From: Cellulomonas terrae
GTDB taxonomy: Bacteria > Actinomycetota > Actinomycetes > Actinomycetales > Cellulomonadaceae
NCBI RefSeq assembly: GCF_007990265.1
Contig: NZ_BJWH01000024.1
Coordinates: forward strand, 1 to 61,263
Direction: 5' to 3'
DNA: 61,263 nucleotides
The notes below the pieces were generated by a model, which was not told the origin of the DNA, did not search any database, and saw only the letters and a program-made list of their open reading frames with translations. Positions 19,199 through 30,739 of this stretch are shown here, piece by piece. The translations under genes were made by a program, and so were the position numbers. Position 1 is the stretch's first letter. Each line of letters starts with the position of its first letter.

Positions 19199-19350
19199 CT
19201 GACGGGACCTCCTCGTCGACCTGACGGCAGTGTGGTCCCTCGACGTCGGGGAACGCCAGCGGGAGCCGCCCGGCCACGCAGTGTGAGCGGTGTCTCAGGG
19301 TTAGGCTGGCCCCCGGGCGCAGATCGGCGCCGAGTGAGTGGGGAGTTCCA

Positions 19351-19581
19351 TTGAGCAAGGCAGAGCAGATCCTCGCAGCGCTGGGTGGCGACGCGAACGT
19401 CGTCGACCTCGAGCCGTGCATCACCCGGCTCCGCGTCGAGGTGAGCGACGCCCACCTGGTCGACGAGGTGGCCCTCAAGGCCAGCGGGGCGTTCGGCGTC
19501 GTGCGGTCCGGCCGCATCGTCCAGGTGATCGTGGGCCCGGAGGCCGACAACCTCGCCGCAGAGCTCGACAGCCTGCGCTGA
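19351..19581 (+). CDS. PTS glucose/N-acetylglucosamine-type EIIB domain protein
   Basis: 76-aa stand-alone EIIB of the glucose superfamily. It carries the phosphorylatable Cys23 in the diagnostic LEPCITRLRVE motif, followed by LKASGAFGVVRSGRIVQVIVGPEADNL. In most bacteria this domain is fused to EIIC; here it is a free protein, as also occurs in actinobacteria such as Streptomyces. Start is TTG with GGGGAG upstream; a TAGGCT hexamer about 50 bases upstream could be part of a -10. The EIIA gene follows after 23 bases, and together with the divergent ptsI they form a PTS relay. The membrane EIIC partner must be encoded elsewhere. Confidence 0.9.
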   Translation: MSKAEQILAALGGDANVVDLEPCITRLRVEVSDAHLVDEVALKASGAFGVVRSGRIVQVIVGPEADNLAAELDSLR

Positions 19582-19604
19582 CCGGTCGCTGCGGGGGGTG
19601 ACGG

Positions 19605-20066
19605 GTGACCACCCTGCGGCTGCTGAGCCCGCTGACCGGGGTCGTCCGCCCCGTGTCGGCCGTCCCCGACCCCGTCTTCGCCGAGGGCATGGTCGGCCCC
19701 GGCATCGCCATCGCGCCCCAGCACGTCCAGCACCAGACGGTGCTCGCACCCGCCGACGGCGTCGTGGGTGCCCTGCACCCGCATGCGTTCGCGCTCGAGC
19801 TCGGTGAGGGACGGACGATCCTCGTCCACCTCGGGATCGACACCGTCGGGCTCGCCGGGCAGGGCTTCACGCTCCACGTGGACGGCGGGCAGACGGTGCG
19901 CGCGGGGGACCGGCTGGTGACCTGGTCCCCGGTCGACGTCTCCGCCGCGGGGCTGGCGACGATCTGCCCGGTCGTCGCGCTCCAGGCCGACCCCGACCTG
20001 CTGAGCCTCCTCGTTGCCGACGGTGACACCGTCCAGGCCGGCGAGCCGCTGCTCGACTGGGCCTGA
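19605..20066 (+). CDS. crr: PTS glucose-type EIIA component
   Basis: 153-aa EIIA of the glucose family (PF00358-like). It accepts phosphate from HPr and donates it to EIIB, and in many bacteria also signals carbon status. The active-site His75 sits in TILVHLGIDTVGL, with the second conserved His60 in LHPHAFAL. The N-terminal SPLTGVVRPVSAVPDPVFAEGMVGPG is characteristic. Start is GTG at 19605, 23 bases after the EIIB stop. The gene converges on mscS with only 12 bases between stops. Confidence 0.92.
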   Translation: MTTLRLLSPLTGVVRPVSAVPDPVFAEGMVGPGIAIAPQHVQHQTVLAPADGVVGALHPHAFALELGEGRTILVHLGIDTVGLAGQGFTLHVDGGQTVRAGDRLVTWSPVDVSAAGLATICPVVALQADPDLLSLLVADGDTVQAGEPLLDWA

Positions 20067-20078
20067 CCGCCTCGTCGC

Positions 20079-21218
20079 TCAGCGCTCGTCGGCGGGGAGG
20101 GGCTCCTCCGTCGGCACCGGCTCGTCGCCGGTGGCCGCGACCCGGGCGTCGCGGTTGCTGACCACGTCGTCCAGGGGGGTGCTGCGCGGGTCTCGCGGCG
20201 TGGGCTCCGGCTCGTCGCCCGGCGGGAGCCCGGCCGCCCGGTGCGTCGCCATGAGGTCGCGCTGACCGGCGAGCGGCACGTCGGCCCGCTCGAGCACGTC
20301 GCGGGTCGCGGTCCGCAGCTCGCGGGCCACCTCCCACTGCATGGCCGGGGACGTCTTGACCTTCAGGCGCAGGGTCACCGCGTCGGCGCTCAGCCGTTCG
20401 ATGCCCGTGATGGTCGGCTCCCCGAGCACGTGCGCGCCGACCACGGGGTCCTTCACGACGCGCGACGCTGCCTGCGCGAGCAGGCCCCGGACCTGGTCCA
20501 GGTCAGCGAAGTAGTCGACGTCGATCTCGACGACCGCGGTCGCCCAGCCCTGCGTCTTGTTGCCGACGCGCAGCATCGTCCCGTTGGGGACGTACCAGAG
20601 CGTGCCGTCGGAGTCGCGGATCTTCGTGATCCGCAGCGTGACCGCCTCGACGGTGCCGTTCGCGGGGCCCACGTCCACCACGTCGCCGACGCCGTACTGG
20701 TCCTCCAGGAGCATGAACAGGCCGGTGAGGAAGTCCTTGACCAGGCTCTGCGCACCGAAGCCGAGCGCGACGCCGATCACGCCGGCCGACGCGATGAACG
20801 GGGCGATGTTGACCCCGAGCGTGTCCAGGATCAGGAAGAAGGCGATCCCGCCGACGACGATGGTCGCGCTGGAGCGCAGCACCGAGCCGAGGGTGCGGGC
20901 ACGCTGGGCGCGGCGGGCGCTGGACAGCGGGTTGGCCTTCGCCAGGACCCCGCCCACCTCGGACTCGCCGATGGGCCGCAGGATCCCGCGGTCGAGGAAG
21001 GGGGTGCCGTCGGCGACGTGGTTGGTGATCGTCCGGATCGTGCGACGGAGCAGGAACAGCACGATGCTGCTGATCGCCACGATGAGGATGATCTTCAGCG
21101 GGATTCCGAGGAACCACTCTCCCCACGACTGGGCCGACGTGGCGTCGTTCGGGCCCAGCGGGTTCTCCGTCTCCTCGGGCGCCGGCGCCGCCGCGCCGAG
21201 CAGGGAAGCCGCGCTCAT
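20079..21218 (-). CDS. mscS: MscS-family mechanosensitive channel
   Basis: 379-aa small-conductance mechanosensitive channel, releasing solutes on hypo-osmotic shock. Hydrophobic helices lie at about 38-60 and 115-135. The pore-lining TM3 has FIASAGVIGVALGFGAQSLVKDFLTG, and the beta-domain that follows has EDQYGVGDVVDVG, GTVEAVTLRITKIRDSDGTLWYVPNG and QGWATAVVEIDV. This is the full MscS core. A long acidic Pro-rich tail follows (about residues 330-379). The ATG at 21218 overlaps the stop of the upstream prolyl oligopeptidase (ATGA), so the two are co-translated. Confidence 0.93.
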   Translation of the reverse strand: MSAASLLGAAAPAPEETENPLGPNDATSAQSWGEWFLGIPLKIILIVAISSIVLFLLRRTIRTITNHVADGTPFLDRGILRPIGESEVGGVLAKANPLSSARRAQRARTLGSVLRSSATIVVGGIAFFLILDTLGVNIAPFIASAGVIGVALGFGAQSLVKDFLTGLFMLLEDQYGVGDVVDVGPANGTVEAVTLRITKIRDSDGTLWYVPNGTMLRVGNKTQGWATAVVEIDVDYFADLDQVRGLLAQAASRVVKDPVVGAHVLGEPTITGIERLSADAVTLRLKVKTSPAMQWEVARELRTATRDVLERADVPLAGQRDLMATHRAAGLPPGDEPEPTPRDPRSTPLDDVVSNRDARVAATGDEPVPTEEPLPADER

Positions 21219-23356
21219 GCACGGCTCCCGGCGAGGCCGGTGCGGTCCGCGACGAACTGCAGCTGCTCCACCGTCAGGGCGATGGTCCGCGACAGCGCGC
21301 GTCCGCCGTGCCCGACGCCGCGCTCGCGGCGCAGGAGCACCGGGCGGTCGCTGCTGGTCGCCGACTGCAGGGCCGCGGCGAGCTTGCGGGCGTGCAGCGG
21401 GTCGACGCGGGTGTCGCCCTCGAACACGGTGAACAGCGTCGCCGGATAGGCCGTGCCGTCGACGACGCGGTGGTACGGCGAGTAGCCGAGCAGCCAGCCG
21501 AGCTCCGTGGGGTCGTCGGCGTCGCCGTACTCCTCGGTCCATGTCACGCCGAGGCCGAACCGCTGGTAGCGGACCATGTCGAGCAGCGGGGCCGAGCACA
21601 CGACCGCGGCGAACAGGTCGGGCCGCTGGGTCAGGGCCGCGCCGACGAGCAGCCCGCCGTTGGAGCCGCCCCAGCACGCCAGCTGGTCCGGGGTGGTCCA
21701 GCCCTGCGCGACGAGGTGATCGGCGACCGCGTGGAAGTCGTCGAACACGTTCTGCTTGTGCGCCCTCATGCCCGCGCGGTGCCACTGCTCGCCCTCCTCG
21801 CCGCCCCCGCGCAGGTTGGCGACGACGTACACGCCGCCGGCCTCGACCCACGCGAGCGTCGTCGCGGAGAACGCCGGGTCGAGCGAGATCTGGAACCCGC
21901 CGTAGCCGTAGAGGATGGTCGGCGCCGTGGCCAGGGGCCGGCCGGCGTCGTCGAGCGCGGCGGAGCGTGCGACGACGAACGCGCGGACCGTCGTGCCGTC
22001 CGGGCTGGTGACCTCGATCTGCTGGGCGCGCACGTCGGGCAGGTCCGCGACGAGGCCCGGAGGTGCCGCCCACAGGGTCGTCTCGCCGGTGCGCGCGTCG
22101 AACCGGTGCACGCTCGTCGGCGACGTGTGGTCGGCGTACGAGAACCAGACCTCGGGTCCGCCGTCGGGGTGCGTCGCCAGCCCCGAGATCGAGCCGAGTC
22201 CGGGCAGGGCGAACGCGTCCGGGCGGCGCTCGCCCGTGCGGGGGTCGTGCACGCTGACCTCGGACACCGCGTGCCGGCGCCAGGACGCCAGCAGCAGGGT
22301 CGGCGTCGTGTCCGCGCCGCCGCCGTCGATGAAGGCGACGTCCTCCAGGACGGCCGTCGGGTCCTCGGCCAGCAGCGTCGTCCAGTGCTCGACGCCGGGG
22401 GCGGTCGGGTCGGTGACCGCGATCCGTCCGCGCGGCGCGTCGAGATCGGTGTGCACGTACAGCCGGCCGTCCCGGGCCACCCACGCTCCGGACCGTGCGT
22501 CGAGGCCCACGGCGACGTCGACGAACGACGGCGCCTCGAGCCCCGATGCGGTCAGGTCGGCGATCCACACGTCGGTGCGCGGCGCGGTCCCCGCGGAGGC
22601 GGAGACGATCAGCCAGCGTCCGTCGCGGGAGACCGACACGCCGTAGTAGTTGGTGTGGTCGAGGCCGGCGCCGAACACGTCCACGTCGTCGGTGGACGGG
22701 GTGCCGAGGCGGTGCAGCCACACGCGGCGGTGGTACTGCGTCTCGTCCTCCGGCAGCTCCTCCGGGGGCAGCCGGCGGACGTAGTAGAACGCCTCGCCGC
22801 CCGGCAGCCACGCCACCGGGGAGTAGCGCGCCCGGTCGATCGGTCCGTCGACCACCTCACCGGTCGCGACGTCCAGCACGTGCAGGACGCTCTCCTCGGT
22901 GCCACCGGACGACACCTGGTACGCCACCCGGTGGCCCTCCTTGGACGGCTGCCAGGCGTCGAGGGTCGTCGTGCCCGCCGGGTCGATCGCGACGGGGTCC
23001 AGCAGGACCCGCTCGCCGTCGGCGTCGACCACGACCACGACGGCGTGCTCCTGGTCGCCGACCCGGCGGGAGAAGAATCGGCGCCCGCCGCGCCAGGCGG
23101 GCGGGCTGACGAAGCCGGCACCCAGGAGGGCACCCAGCCGGTCGGTCAGGACGTCCGTGGCGAAGGGACCGGCGCCTGCGAGCGACTCGCGGTACTGCGC
23201 GTACAGGTCGTCCTGCGCGGTCGACCACGCCTCCGTCGCGTCGGAGGACGCGTCCTCCAGCCCGCGGAACGGGTCGGCGACGCGGTGCCCGTGCAGGTCC
23301 TCGACCAGGTCGGTGCGGGGCGCGGCCGGGTACGTGCGCAGAGCAGGTGCGGTCAT
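21215..23356 (-). CDS. Prolyl oligopeptidase, S9A family
   Basis: 713 aa, the family norm. It cleaves short peptides after proline. The N-terminal beta-propeller occupies about residues 70-430. The C-terminal alpha/beta-hydrolase domain carries the nucleophile Ser565 in [10 protein letters not shown], an Asp in [12 protein letters not shown] (D648 or D652) and His683 in GVGHGG. No signal peptide is visible, so it is probably cytoplasmic. The ATG at 23356 was chosen; a TTG three codons upstream is unlikely. It overlaps mscS by 4 bp. Divergent malQ begins 100 bases away. Confidence 0.93.
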   Translation of the reverse strand: MTAPALRTYPAAPRTDLVEDLHGHRVADPFRGLEDASSDATEAWSTAQDDLYAQYRESLAGAGPFATDVLTDRLGALLGAGFVSPPAWRGGRRFFSRRVGDQEHAVVVVVDADGERVLLDPVAIDPAGTTTLDAWQPSKEGHRVAYQVSSGGTEESVLHVLDVATGEVVDGPIDRARYSPVAWLPGGEAFYYVRRLPPEELPEDETQYHRRVWLHRLGTPSTDDVDVFGAGLDHTNYYGVSVSRDGRWLIVSASAGTAPRTDVWIADLTASGLEAPSFVDVAVGLDARSGAWVARDGRLYVHTDLDAPRGRIAVTDPTAPGVEHWTTLLAEDPTAVLEDVAFIDGGGADTTPTLLLASWRRHAVSEVSVHDPRTGERRPDAFALPGLGSISGLATHPDGGPEVWFSYADHTSPTSVHRFDARTGETTLWAAPPGLVADLPDVRAQQIEVTSPDGTTVRAFVVARSAALDDAGRPLATAPTILYGYGGFQISLDPAFSATTLAWVEAGGVYVVANLRGGGEEGEQWHRAGMRAHKQNVFDDFHAVADHLVAQGWTTPDQLACWGGSNGGLLVGAALTQRPDLFAAVVCSAPLLDMVRYQRFGLGVTWTEEYGDADDPTELGWLLGYSPYHRVVDGTAYPATLFTVFEGDTRVDPLHARKLAAALQSATSSDRPVLLRRERGVGHGGRALSRTIALTVEQLQFVADRTGLAGSRA

Positions 23357-23456
23357 GGTCCGCAAGGCTACGACGCGTACCTGCGAGGGTGCGCGAGTGA
23401 CGCGATCGGGAGCGTCCGTCCTGCGTATGCGCGTGAGGCTCTGGCAGGATCGGCGT

Positions 23457-25595
23457 GTGGCAGACGACCCGGGTACCGCGTCCGACGCCCTCCTGCGCCT
23501 CGCGGGGGCCTACGGGGTGGTCCCGGACCACTGGGACTTCCACGGTCAGAGCCGCCGCGCGTCGGCCGCCACGCTGCAGGGGGTGCTCGCGGCGCTCGGC
23601 GTCGACGCGTCCTCCCCGGAGCGCGTCGACCTGGCCATCGCCCACGTCGAGGACATGCCGTGGCGCCGCGTGCTGCCGCCCGTGCTCGTCGTGCGGGAGG
23701 GTCGCCAGGCGCACGTGGCCGTGCACGTCACGCACGAGGACCCCGTCGAGGTGTGGATCGAGCTCGACCCCGAGGTCGGGGGCGGCCGCCGCGAGGTCGC
23801 GCAGGCCGACGTCCCCGTGGAGCCCCGGATGGTCGACGGTCGGCTCGTCGGGCGCGCGACGTTCACGCTGCCGACGGACCTGCCGCTCGGGTGGCACGAG
23901 GTCGTCGCCGAGGGGCCGAGCGCCAGCGCGCACAGCCCGCTCGTCGTGACGCCGTCGCACCTGGAGCTCCCCGCCGCCCTGCGCGAGCGCCGTGCCTGGG
24001 GTCTGATGGCCCAGCTCTACTCGGTGCGGTCGCGGGCGTCGTGGGGCGTCGGCGACCTCGCGGACCTCGCCGAGATCGGCTGGCTCGCCGGCCGCGAGCT
24101 CGACGCCGACTTCCTGCTCATCAACCCCCTGCACGCCGCCGAGCCGACCGTCCCCCTGACGCCGTCGCCGTACCTGCCCACGACGCGCCGCTTCGTGAAC
24201 CCGCTCTACATCCGCGTCGAGGACGTCCGTGAGGCGGGCTACCTGTCGTCGGCGGACCGCACGCTCGTGGAGTGGGCGTCCGAGCCGGTGCTGGCCACCG
24301 ACGACGACGCCGGACCCATCGACCGCGACGCCGCCTGGACCGCGAAGCGCGCCGCGCTCGAGGTGGTCTTCGCAGCCCCCCGGTCGGCCGCGCGGCAGGC
24401 GGCGTTCGACGCGTTCGTCGAGCAGGAGGGCACCGGGCTGGAGACGTTCGCGCTCTGGTGCGCGCTCGCCGAGAAGTACGACGGCGTCACGCCGTGGCCC
24501 GCCGAGGCGCTCGACCCGTCGTCCGCGCTCGTGGCCGAGCTCCGTGCCGAGCTCGCGGAGCGCGTCGAGTTCCACCTCTGGCTGCAGTGGGTCGCCGACG
24601 AGCAGCTGGCCGCCGCCCAGCGTGCCGCCCTCGACGGCGGCATGGCGCTGGGCGTCATGCACGACCTCGCGGTCGGGGTGCACCCGCAGGGTGCGGACGT
24701 GTGGGCGCTCGGCGACGTGCTCGCCCGGGGCGCCACGGTCGGGGCGCCGCCGGACATGTACAACCAGCAGGGGCAGAACTGGTCGCAGCCGCCGTGGCGC
24801 CCGGACGCCCTCGCCCGCGCCGCGTACAAGCCGTACCGGGACATGCTGCGCACGGTGCTGCGGCACGCGGGCGCCATCCGCATCGACCACGTCATCGGGC
24901 TGTTCCGCCTCTGGTGGATCCCCGAGGGCGCCGACTCCGCCGACGGCGCGTACGTCCGGTACGACCACGAGGCCCTGGTCGGCATCCTGGCCCTGGAGGC
25001 GCACCGGGCCGGCGCCGTCGTCATCGGGGAGGACCTCGGCGTCGTCGAGCCGTGGGTGCGGGACTACCTCTCGGAGCGCGGGATCCTCGGCACCTCGGTG
25101 CTGTGGTTCGAGCGCGACATGCACGGGGCGCCGCTCGCCCCCGAGCACTACCGGCCGCTGGTCCTGGCCACCGTGACGACGCACGACCTGCCCCCGACCG
25201 CCGGGTACCTGGCGGGGGAGCACGTGGCCATCCGCGAGCGGCTCGGTCTGCTGACGGACCCGGTGGCGGTCGTCCGTGCCGCGGCGCTGGCCGAGAAGGA
25301 CCAGATGCTCGGCGCCCTGCGCGACCGCGGGCTCGTGGGGGACGACCCGTCGGAGCGCGAGATCGTCGAGGCCCTGCACCGCTACGTCCTGGCGACCCCG
25401 TCGGTGCTCGTCGGCGTCTCGCTGGCCGACGCCGTGGGGGAGCGGCGCGCGCAGAACCAGCCCGGGACCGACCAGGAGTACCCGAACTGGAAGGTGCCGC
25501 TCGCGGACTCCTCCGGACGGGTCGTGCTGGTCGAGGACCTGTTCACCAACCAGCGCCTGCGCTCACTGGCTGCTGTCCTCAACCGCGGAGCATGA
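23457..25595 (+). CDS. malQ: 4-alpha-glucanotransferase (amylomaltase), GH77
   Basis: 712 aa. It transfers alpha-1,4-glucan chains between malto-oligosaccharides in the cytoplasm. The N-terminal extension (about 1-170) resembles the MalQ_N domain of actinobacterial and enteric enzymes. The GH77 barrel follows: WGLMAQLYSVRSRASWGVGDL, INPLHAAEP, SPYLPTTRRFVNPLYI, then the nucleophile Asp477 in IRIDHVIGLFRLWW, the acid/base Glu in IGEDLGVV and Asp in TTHDLPPTAGY. The GTG at 23457 has AGGAT close upstream; an ATG at 23427 is a possible alternative. Its stop overlaps the ATG of a truncated P-loop kinase gene. Confidence 0.95.
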   Translation: MADDPGTASDALLRLAGAYGVVPDHWDFHGQSRRASAATLQGVLAALGVDASSPERVDLAIAHVEDMPWRRVLPPVLVVREGRQAHVAVHVTHEDPVEVWIELDPEVGGGRREVAQADVPVEPRMVDGRLVGRATFTLPTDLPLGWHEVVAEGPSASAHSPLVVTPSHLELPAALRERRAWGLMAQLYSVRSRASWGVGDLADLAEIGWLAGRELDADFLLINPLHAAEPTVPLTPSPYLPTTRRFVNPLYIRVEDVREAGYLSSADRTLVEWASEPVLATDDDAGPIDRDAAWTAKRAALEVVFAAPRSAARQAAFDAFVEQEGTGLETFALWCALAEKYDGVTPWPAEALDPSSALVAELRAELAERVEFHLWLQWVADEQLAAAQRAALDGGMALGVMHDLAVGVHPQGADVWALGDVLARGATVGAPPDMYNQQGQNWSQPPWRPDALARAAYKPYRDMLRTVLRHAGAIRIDHVIGLFRLWWIPEGADSADGAYVRYDHEALVGILALEAHRAGAVVIGEDLGVVEPWVRDYLSERGILGTSVLWFERDMHGAPLAPEHYRPLVLATVTTHDLPPTAGYLAGEHVAIRERLGLLTDPVAVVRAAALAEKDQMLGALRDRGLVGDDPSEREIVEALHRYVLATPSVLVGVSLADAVGERRAQNQPGTDQEYPNWKVPLADSSGRVVLVEDLFTNQRLRSLAAVLNRGA

Positions 25596-25858
25596 CCGGC
25601 CGGCTTCGCCGTGTCCGCGTCGTCGGGACGTCCGGCTCCGGGAAGACGACGTTCGCCGCGCGGCTGGCCGCACGGCTCGACGTGCCTCACCTGGAGCTCG
25701 ACGAGGTGTTCTGGGACGCGGGCTGGACCAAGCGAGACCCGGCCGAGGCGCGCGCGCAAATCGAGGCGTTCGTCTCGGCGGCCCATCGCGGCTGGGTGAC
25801 CGACGGGAACTGGACCGCACGCAGCCCCGCCGCTAGTTCCTTTCGTCCTCCGGCGTGA
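25592..25858 (+). pseudogene. Truncated P-loop nucleotide kinase (adenylate-kinase/FlaR-like)
   Basis: The frame opens with an ATG overlapping the malQ stop. It shows the N-terminal half of a small P-loop kinase-like protein: VVGTSGSGKTTFAARLAARL, then LELDEVFWDAGWTKRDPAEARAQI and GWVTDGNW. Intact relatives run to roughly 170-190 residues, but this frame ends at 88. The last dozen codons (after about 25820) read into the opposite-strand gene at 25833 and no longer resemble the family. The C-terminal half, with the lid and base-binding parts, is absent. It is best read as a gene cut by a deletion or insertion whose other side is the lower-GC gene at 25833-26336. Confidence 0.7.
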
Positions 25859-26336
25859 GGTTCTCGATGGTGATGTGCCCCTGCCAGAGCCACACGAGGG
25901 TGGGGCGTGCGTCTCCCCCGTACTGCATGTACCCCAGGATGATCGGTCGCTGATCGAATCCCTCGAGGTAGGGACCCAGCCACTGCAGGGCGGGGACGAT
26001 CGCTTCCGGCCAGGACTTGATCCCCCATCGGCAGCTGAGAACCCATCTCCCCATGTCCGACCATGTCAGCTGCGCATGAGGCGTGATGGCGACACTCATC
26101 GAGCTGCTCAACCACCCGGGCCAGTCATGCATCCACGGCTGGGGGTCGTCTGCAGGCGTGCTCACCTCGTCGGTCGGCTCCCAGATGCCGGTCTCGTCGC
26201 CGATCTGGTGCGGCGCGGGGAGCGGCGGAGCGCCGTAGGGCACGGGCCCCGCGAGCGCCGAGAATGCGGCGAGCACGTGGTCGGGGGTCTCTGGAGTGAA
26301 CGTGAGCTGCAGGACAACCTCGGTGTACGAGCCCAT
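25833..26336 (-). CDS. Hypothetical protein, 167 aa
   Basis: Not recognised. The protein starts MGSYTEVVLQLTFTPETPDH. It is rich in Trp, with about 12 tryptophans including WMHDWPGWL, WSDMGRWVL, CRWGIKSWPE and WLWQGHITIEN, and has an alternating hydrophobic pattern suggesting a small alpha/beta domain. There is no signal peptide or membrane segment. Base composition is lower in GC than in the flanking genes, and it abuts a truncated gene on one side and a terminator on the other, so recent acquisition is plausible. The ATG at 26336 was preferred to upstream starts that would read Arg-rich non-coding sequence. Confidence 0.65.
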   Translation of the reverse strand: MGSYTEVVLQLTFTPETPDHVLAAFSALAGPVPYGAPPLPAPHQIGDETGIWEPTDEVSTPADDPQPWMHDWPGWLSSSMSVAITPHAQLTWSDMGRWVLSCRWGIKSWPEAIVPALQWLGPYLEGFDQRPIILGYMQYGGDARPTLVWLWQGHITIENLTPEDERN

Positions 26337-26401
26337 GACGAGCGACTCTAGGGGAGCGGGGCGGCACGCGTCCCCGGTCGTGCGGGCGCAAGGACCCACG
26401 A

Positions 26402-26442
26402 CGCGACGGGCCCGCACCCCGAAGGAGTGCGGGCCCGTCGCG
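26402..26442 (-). terminator. Intrinsic terminator after pepN
   Basis: Perfect 16-bp stem (26402-26417 paired with 26427-26442) with a 9-nt loop, 11 bases past the pepN stop in its reading direction. It also separates pepN from the lower-GC gene at 25833-26336. Confidence 0.85.
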
Positions 26443-26453
26443 GTGAGCAGGGG

Positions 26454-29048
<2,595 letters not shown>

Positions 29049-29130
29049 GCAGGTACTCCTCGGGACGCGATCGGGTGGCTCTTGGCCGGGTCGATCATCG
29101 CACGCACGGCGCGCGGCCTAAGGTCGACCT

Positions 29131-30675
29131 GTGGACACGACCTACGACGCCGTCGTCGTCGGCGGAGGCCACAACGGCCTGACCGCGGCGGCCTACCTGG
29201 CCCGCGCCGGACGGACCGTCCTGCTCCTCGAGCGCGCGGACCACCTGGGCGGCGCGACGCGGTCGGCACGGGCGTTCCCGGGCGTCGACGCGAACGTCTC
29301 CCGGTACTCCTACCTCGTCTCGCTGATGCCCCGGCAGGTCCGCGACGAGCTCGGGCTCCGGGTCGAGCTCCGCCGCCGGCGCATCTCGTCCTACACGCCG
29401 TCCGGCGACGGCGGGCTGCTCGTCGACACGGCCGACGAGGCCGCCACCGCCGCGTCGTTCGCCGACGTCGGCGCCGAGGGCGACCTCGCCGCCTGGCGGG
29501 CGTTCGGCGCTCGAACCGGCGCGCTCGCGGCACGCCTCTGGCCGACGATGACCGAGCCGCTGCTGTCACGCTCCGAGGCCCGGCGGCTGCTCGGCGCGGA
29601 CGACTGGCGCGACCTGGTCGAGCGGCCGGTCGGCGAGGTCGTCGACGCGACCTTTGCCTCCGACCTGGTCCGCGGGGTCGTGCTCACGGATGCGCTCATC
29701 GGCACCTTCGCACGTCCGCACGACGGCGACGGCCGCGCCAACCGCTGCTTCCTCTACCACGTGATCGGCGACGGTACGGGGGACTGGGACGTTCCCGTCG
29801 GGGGCATGGGCGCGGTCGCCGGTGCCCTGGAGGCGGCGGCGCGCGCGGGGGGTGCCGAGCTGGTCACGTCGGCCGACGTGACCGCGATCGACCCCGGCAG
29901 CTCGACCACGCCCGCCGAGGTGGCGTGGACCGACGCCGACGGCACGGGTCACCGGGTCGGCGCGCGGCACGTGCTCGCCGCGTGCGCGCCGGCCGTCCTG
30001 GACCGGCTGCTCGGCCGCCCTGCCGGTCCCGGGCCCGAGGGGGCGCAGCTCAAGCTCAACATGCTGCTCACGCGCCTGCCGCGGCTGCGCTCGGGGATCG
30101 ACCCGAGCGTCGCGTTCGCCGGCACGTTCCACGTGCACGAGTCCGCGACCGAGCTCGAGACCGCCTACCAGCAGGCCGCCGAGAGCCGGATCCCGGACGT
30201 GCCGCCCGTCGAGACGTACTGCCACTCGCTCACGGACGGCTCGATCCTCGGCGCCGACCTGCGCAGCAGCGGCCACCACACCCTGACGGCGTTCGGCCTC
30301 CACATGCCCGCCCGTCTCTTCGCCGCGGACCCGGACGGCGCCCGTGAACGGGCGCTGGCGGCGACGCTCCGGTCGATCGACAGCGTCCTCGCCGAACCGC
30401 TCGAGGACTGCCTGGCCCGCGACGCGACCGGAGCCCCCTGCCTGGAGGTGCGCAGCCCGGTCGACCTGGAGGCGGACGTCGGGCTGCCCGGCGGCCACAT
30501 CTTCCACCGCGACCTCGCGTGGCCGTGGGCGGAGCGTGACGACGAGGTGGGCACCTGGGGTGTCGAGACGGAGGATGCACGCGTGCTGATCGCAGGTGCG
30601 GGCGCTCGTCGCGGCGGAGGGGTGAGCGGCATCCCCGGCCGCGCAGCCGCGATGGCCGTCCTGTCCGAGGGGTGA
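29131..30675 (+). CDS. Phytoene dehydrogenase-like FAD oxidoreductase
   Basis: 514 aa with an N-terminal FAD-binding Rossmann motif, VVVGGGHNGLTAAAYLARAG (9-28), followed by LLLERADHLGGATRS. The C-terminus has the second FAD contact (LIAGAGARRGGGVSGIPGRAAA). The architecture matches the CrtI/PYROXD2-like amine-oxidase-fold family (COG1233). No carotenoid genes lie nearby, so carotenoid desaturation is not supported; the substrate is unknown. Starts at GTG 29131. No membrane segment beyond the FAD helix. Confidence 0.85.
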   Translation: MDTTYDAVVVGGGHNGLTAAAYLARAGRTVLLLERADHLGGATRSARAFPGVDANVSRYSYLVSLMPRQVRDELGLRVELRRRRISSYTPSGDGGLLVDTADEAATAASFADVGAEGDLAAWRAFGARTGALAARLWPTMTEPLLSRSEARRLLGADDWRDLVERPVGEVVDATFASDLVRGVVLTDALIGTFARPHDGDGRANRCFLYHVIGDGTGDWDVPVGGMGAVAGALEAAARAGGAELVTSADVTAIDPGSSTTPAEVAWTDADGTGHRVGARHVLAACAPAVLDRLLGRPAGPGPEGAQLKLNMLLTRLPRLRSGIDPSVAFAGTFHVHESATELETAYQQAAESRIPDVPPVETYCHSLTDGSILGADLRSSGHHTLTAFGLHMPARLFAADPDGARERALAATLRSIDSVLAEPLEDCLARDATGAPCLEVRSPVDLEADVGLPGGHIFHRDLAWPWAERDDEVGTWGVETEDARVLIAGAGARRGGGVSGIPGRAAAMAVLSEG

Positions 30676-30739
30676 CCGGCGGGAATAGGGTCGCGGGCGG
30701 CATCGGTTGCGCGAGGCACCGACATCTCTGGAGGACTCT

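Noticed and set aside
16106..19354. 1082-codon plus-strand frame opposite tesB, glbO and ptsI
   Set aside because: Antisense shadow; enzyme I, TesB and GlbO are unambiguous on the other strand.
29131..30675. Carotenoid biosynthesis (CrtI) assignment
   Set aside because: No phytoene synthase or other carotenoid gene nearby; only the general FAD amine-oxidase fold is supported.
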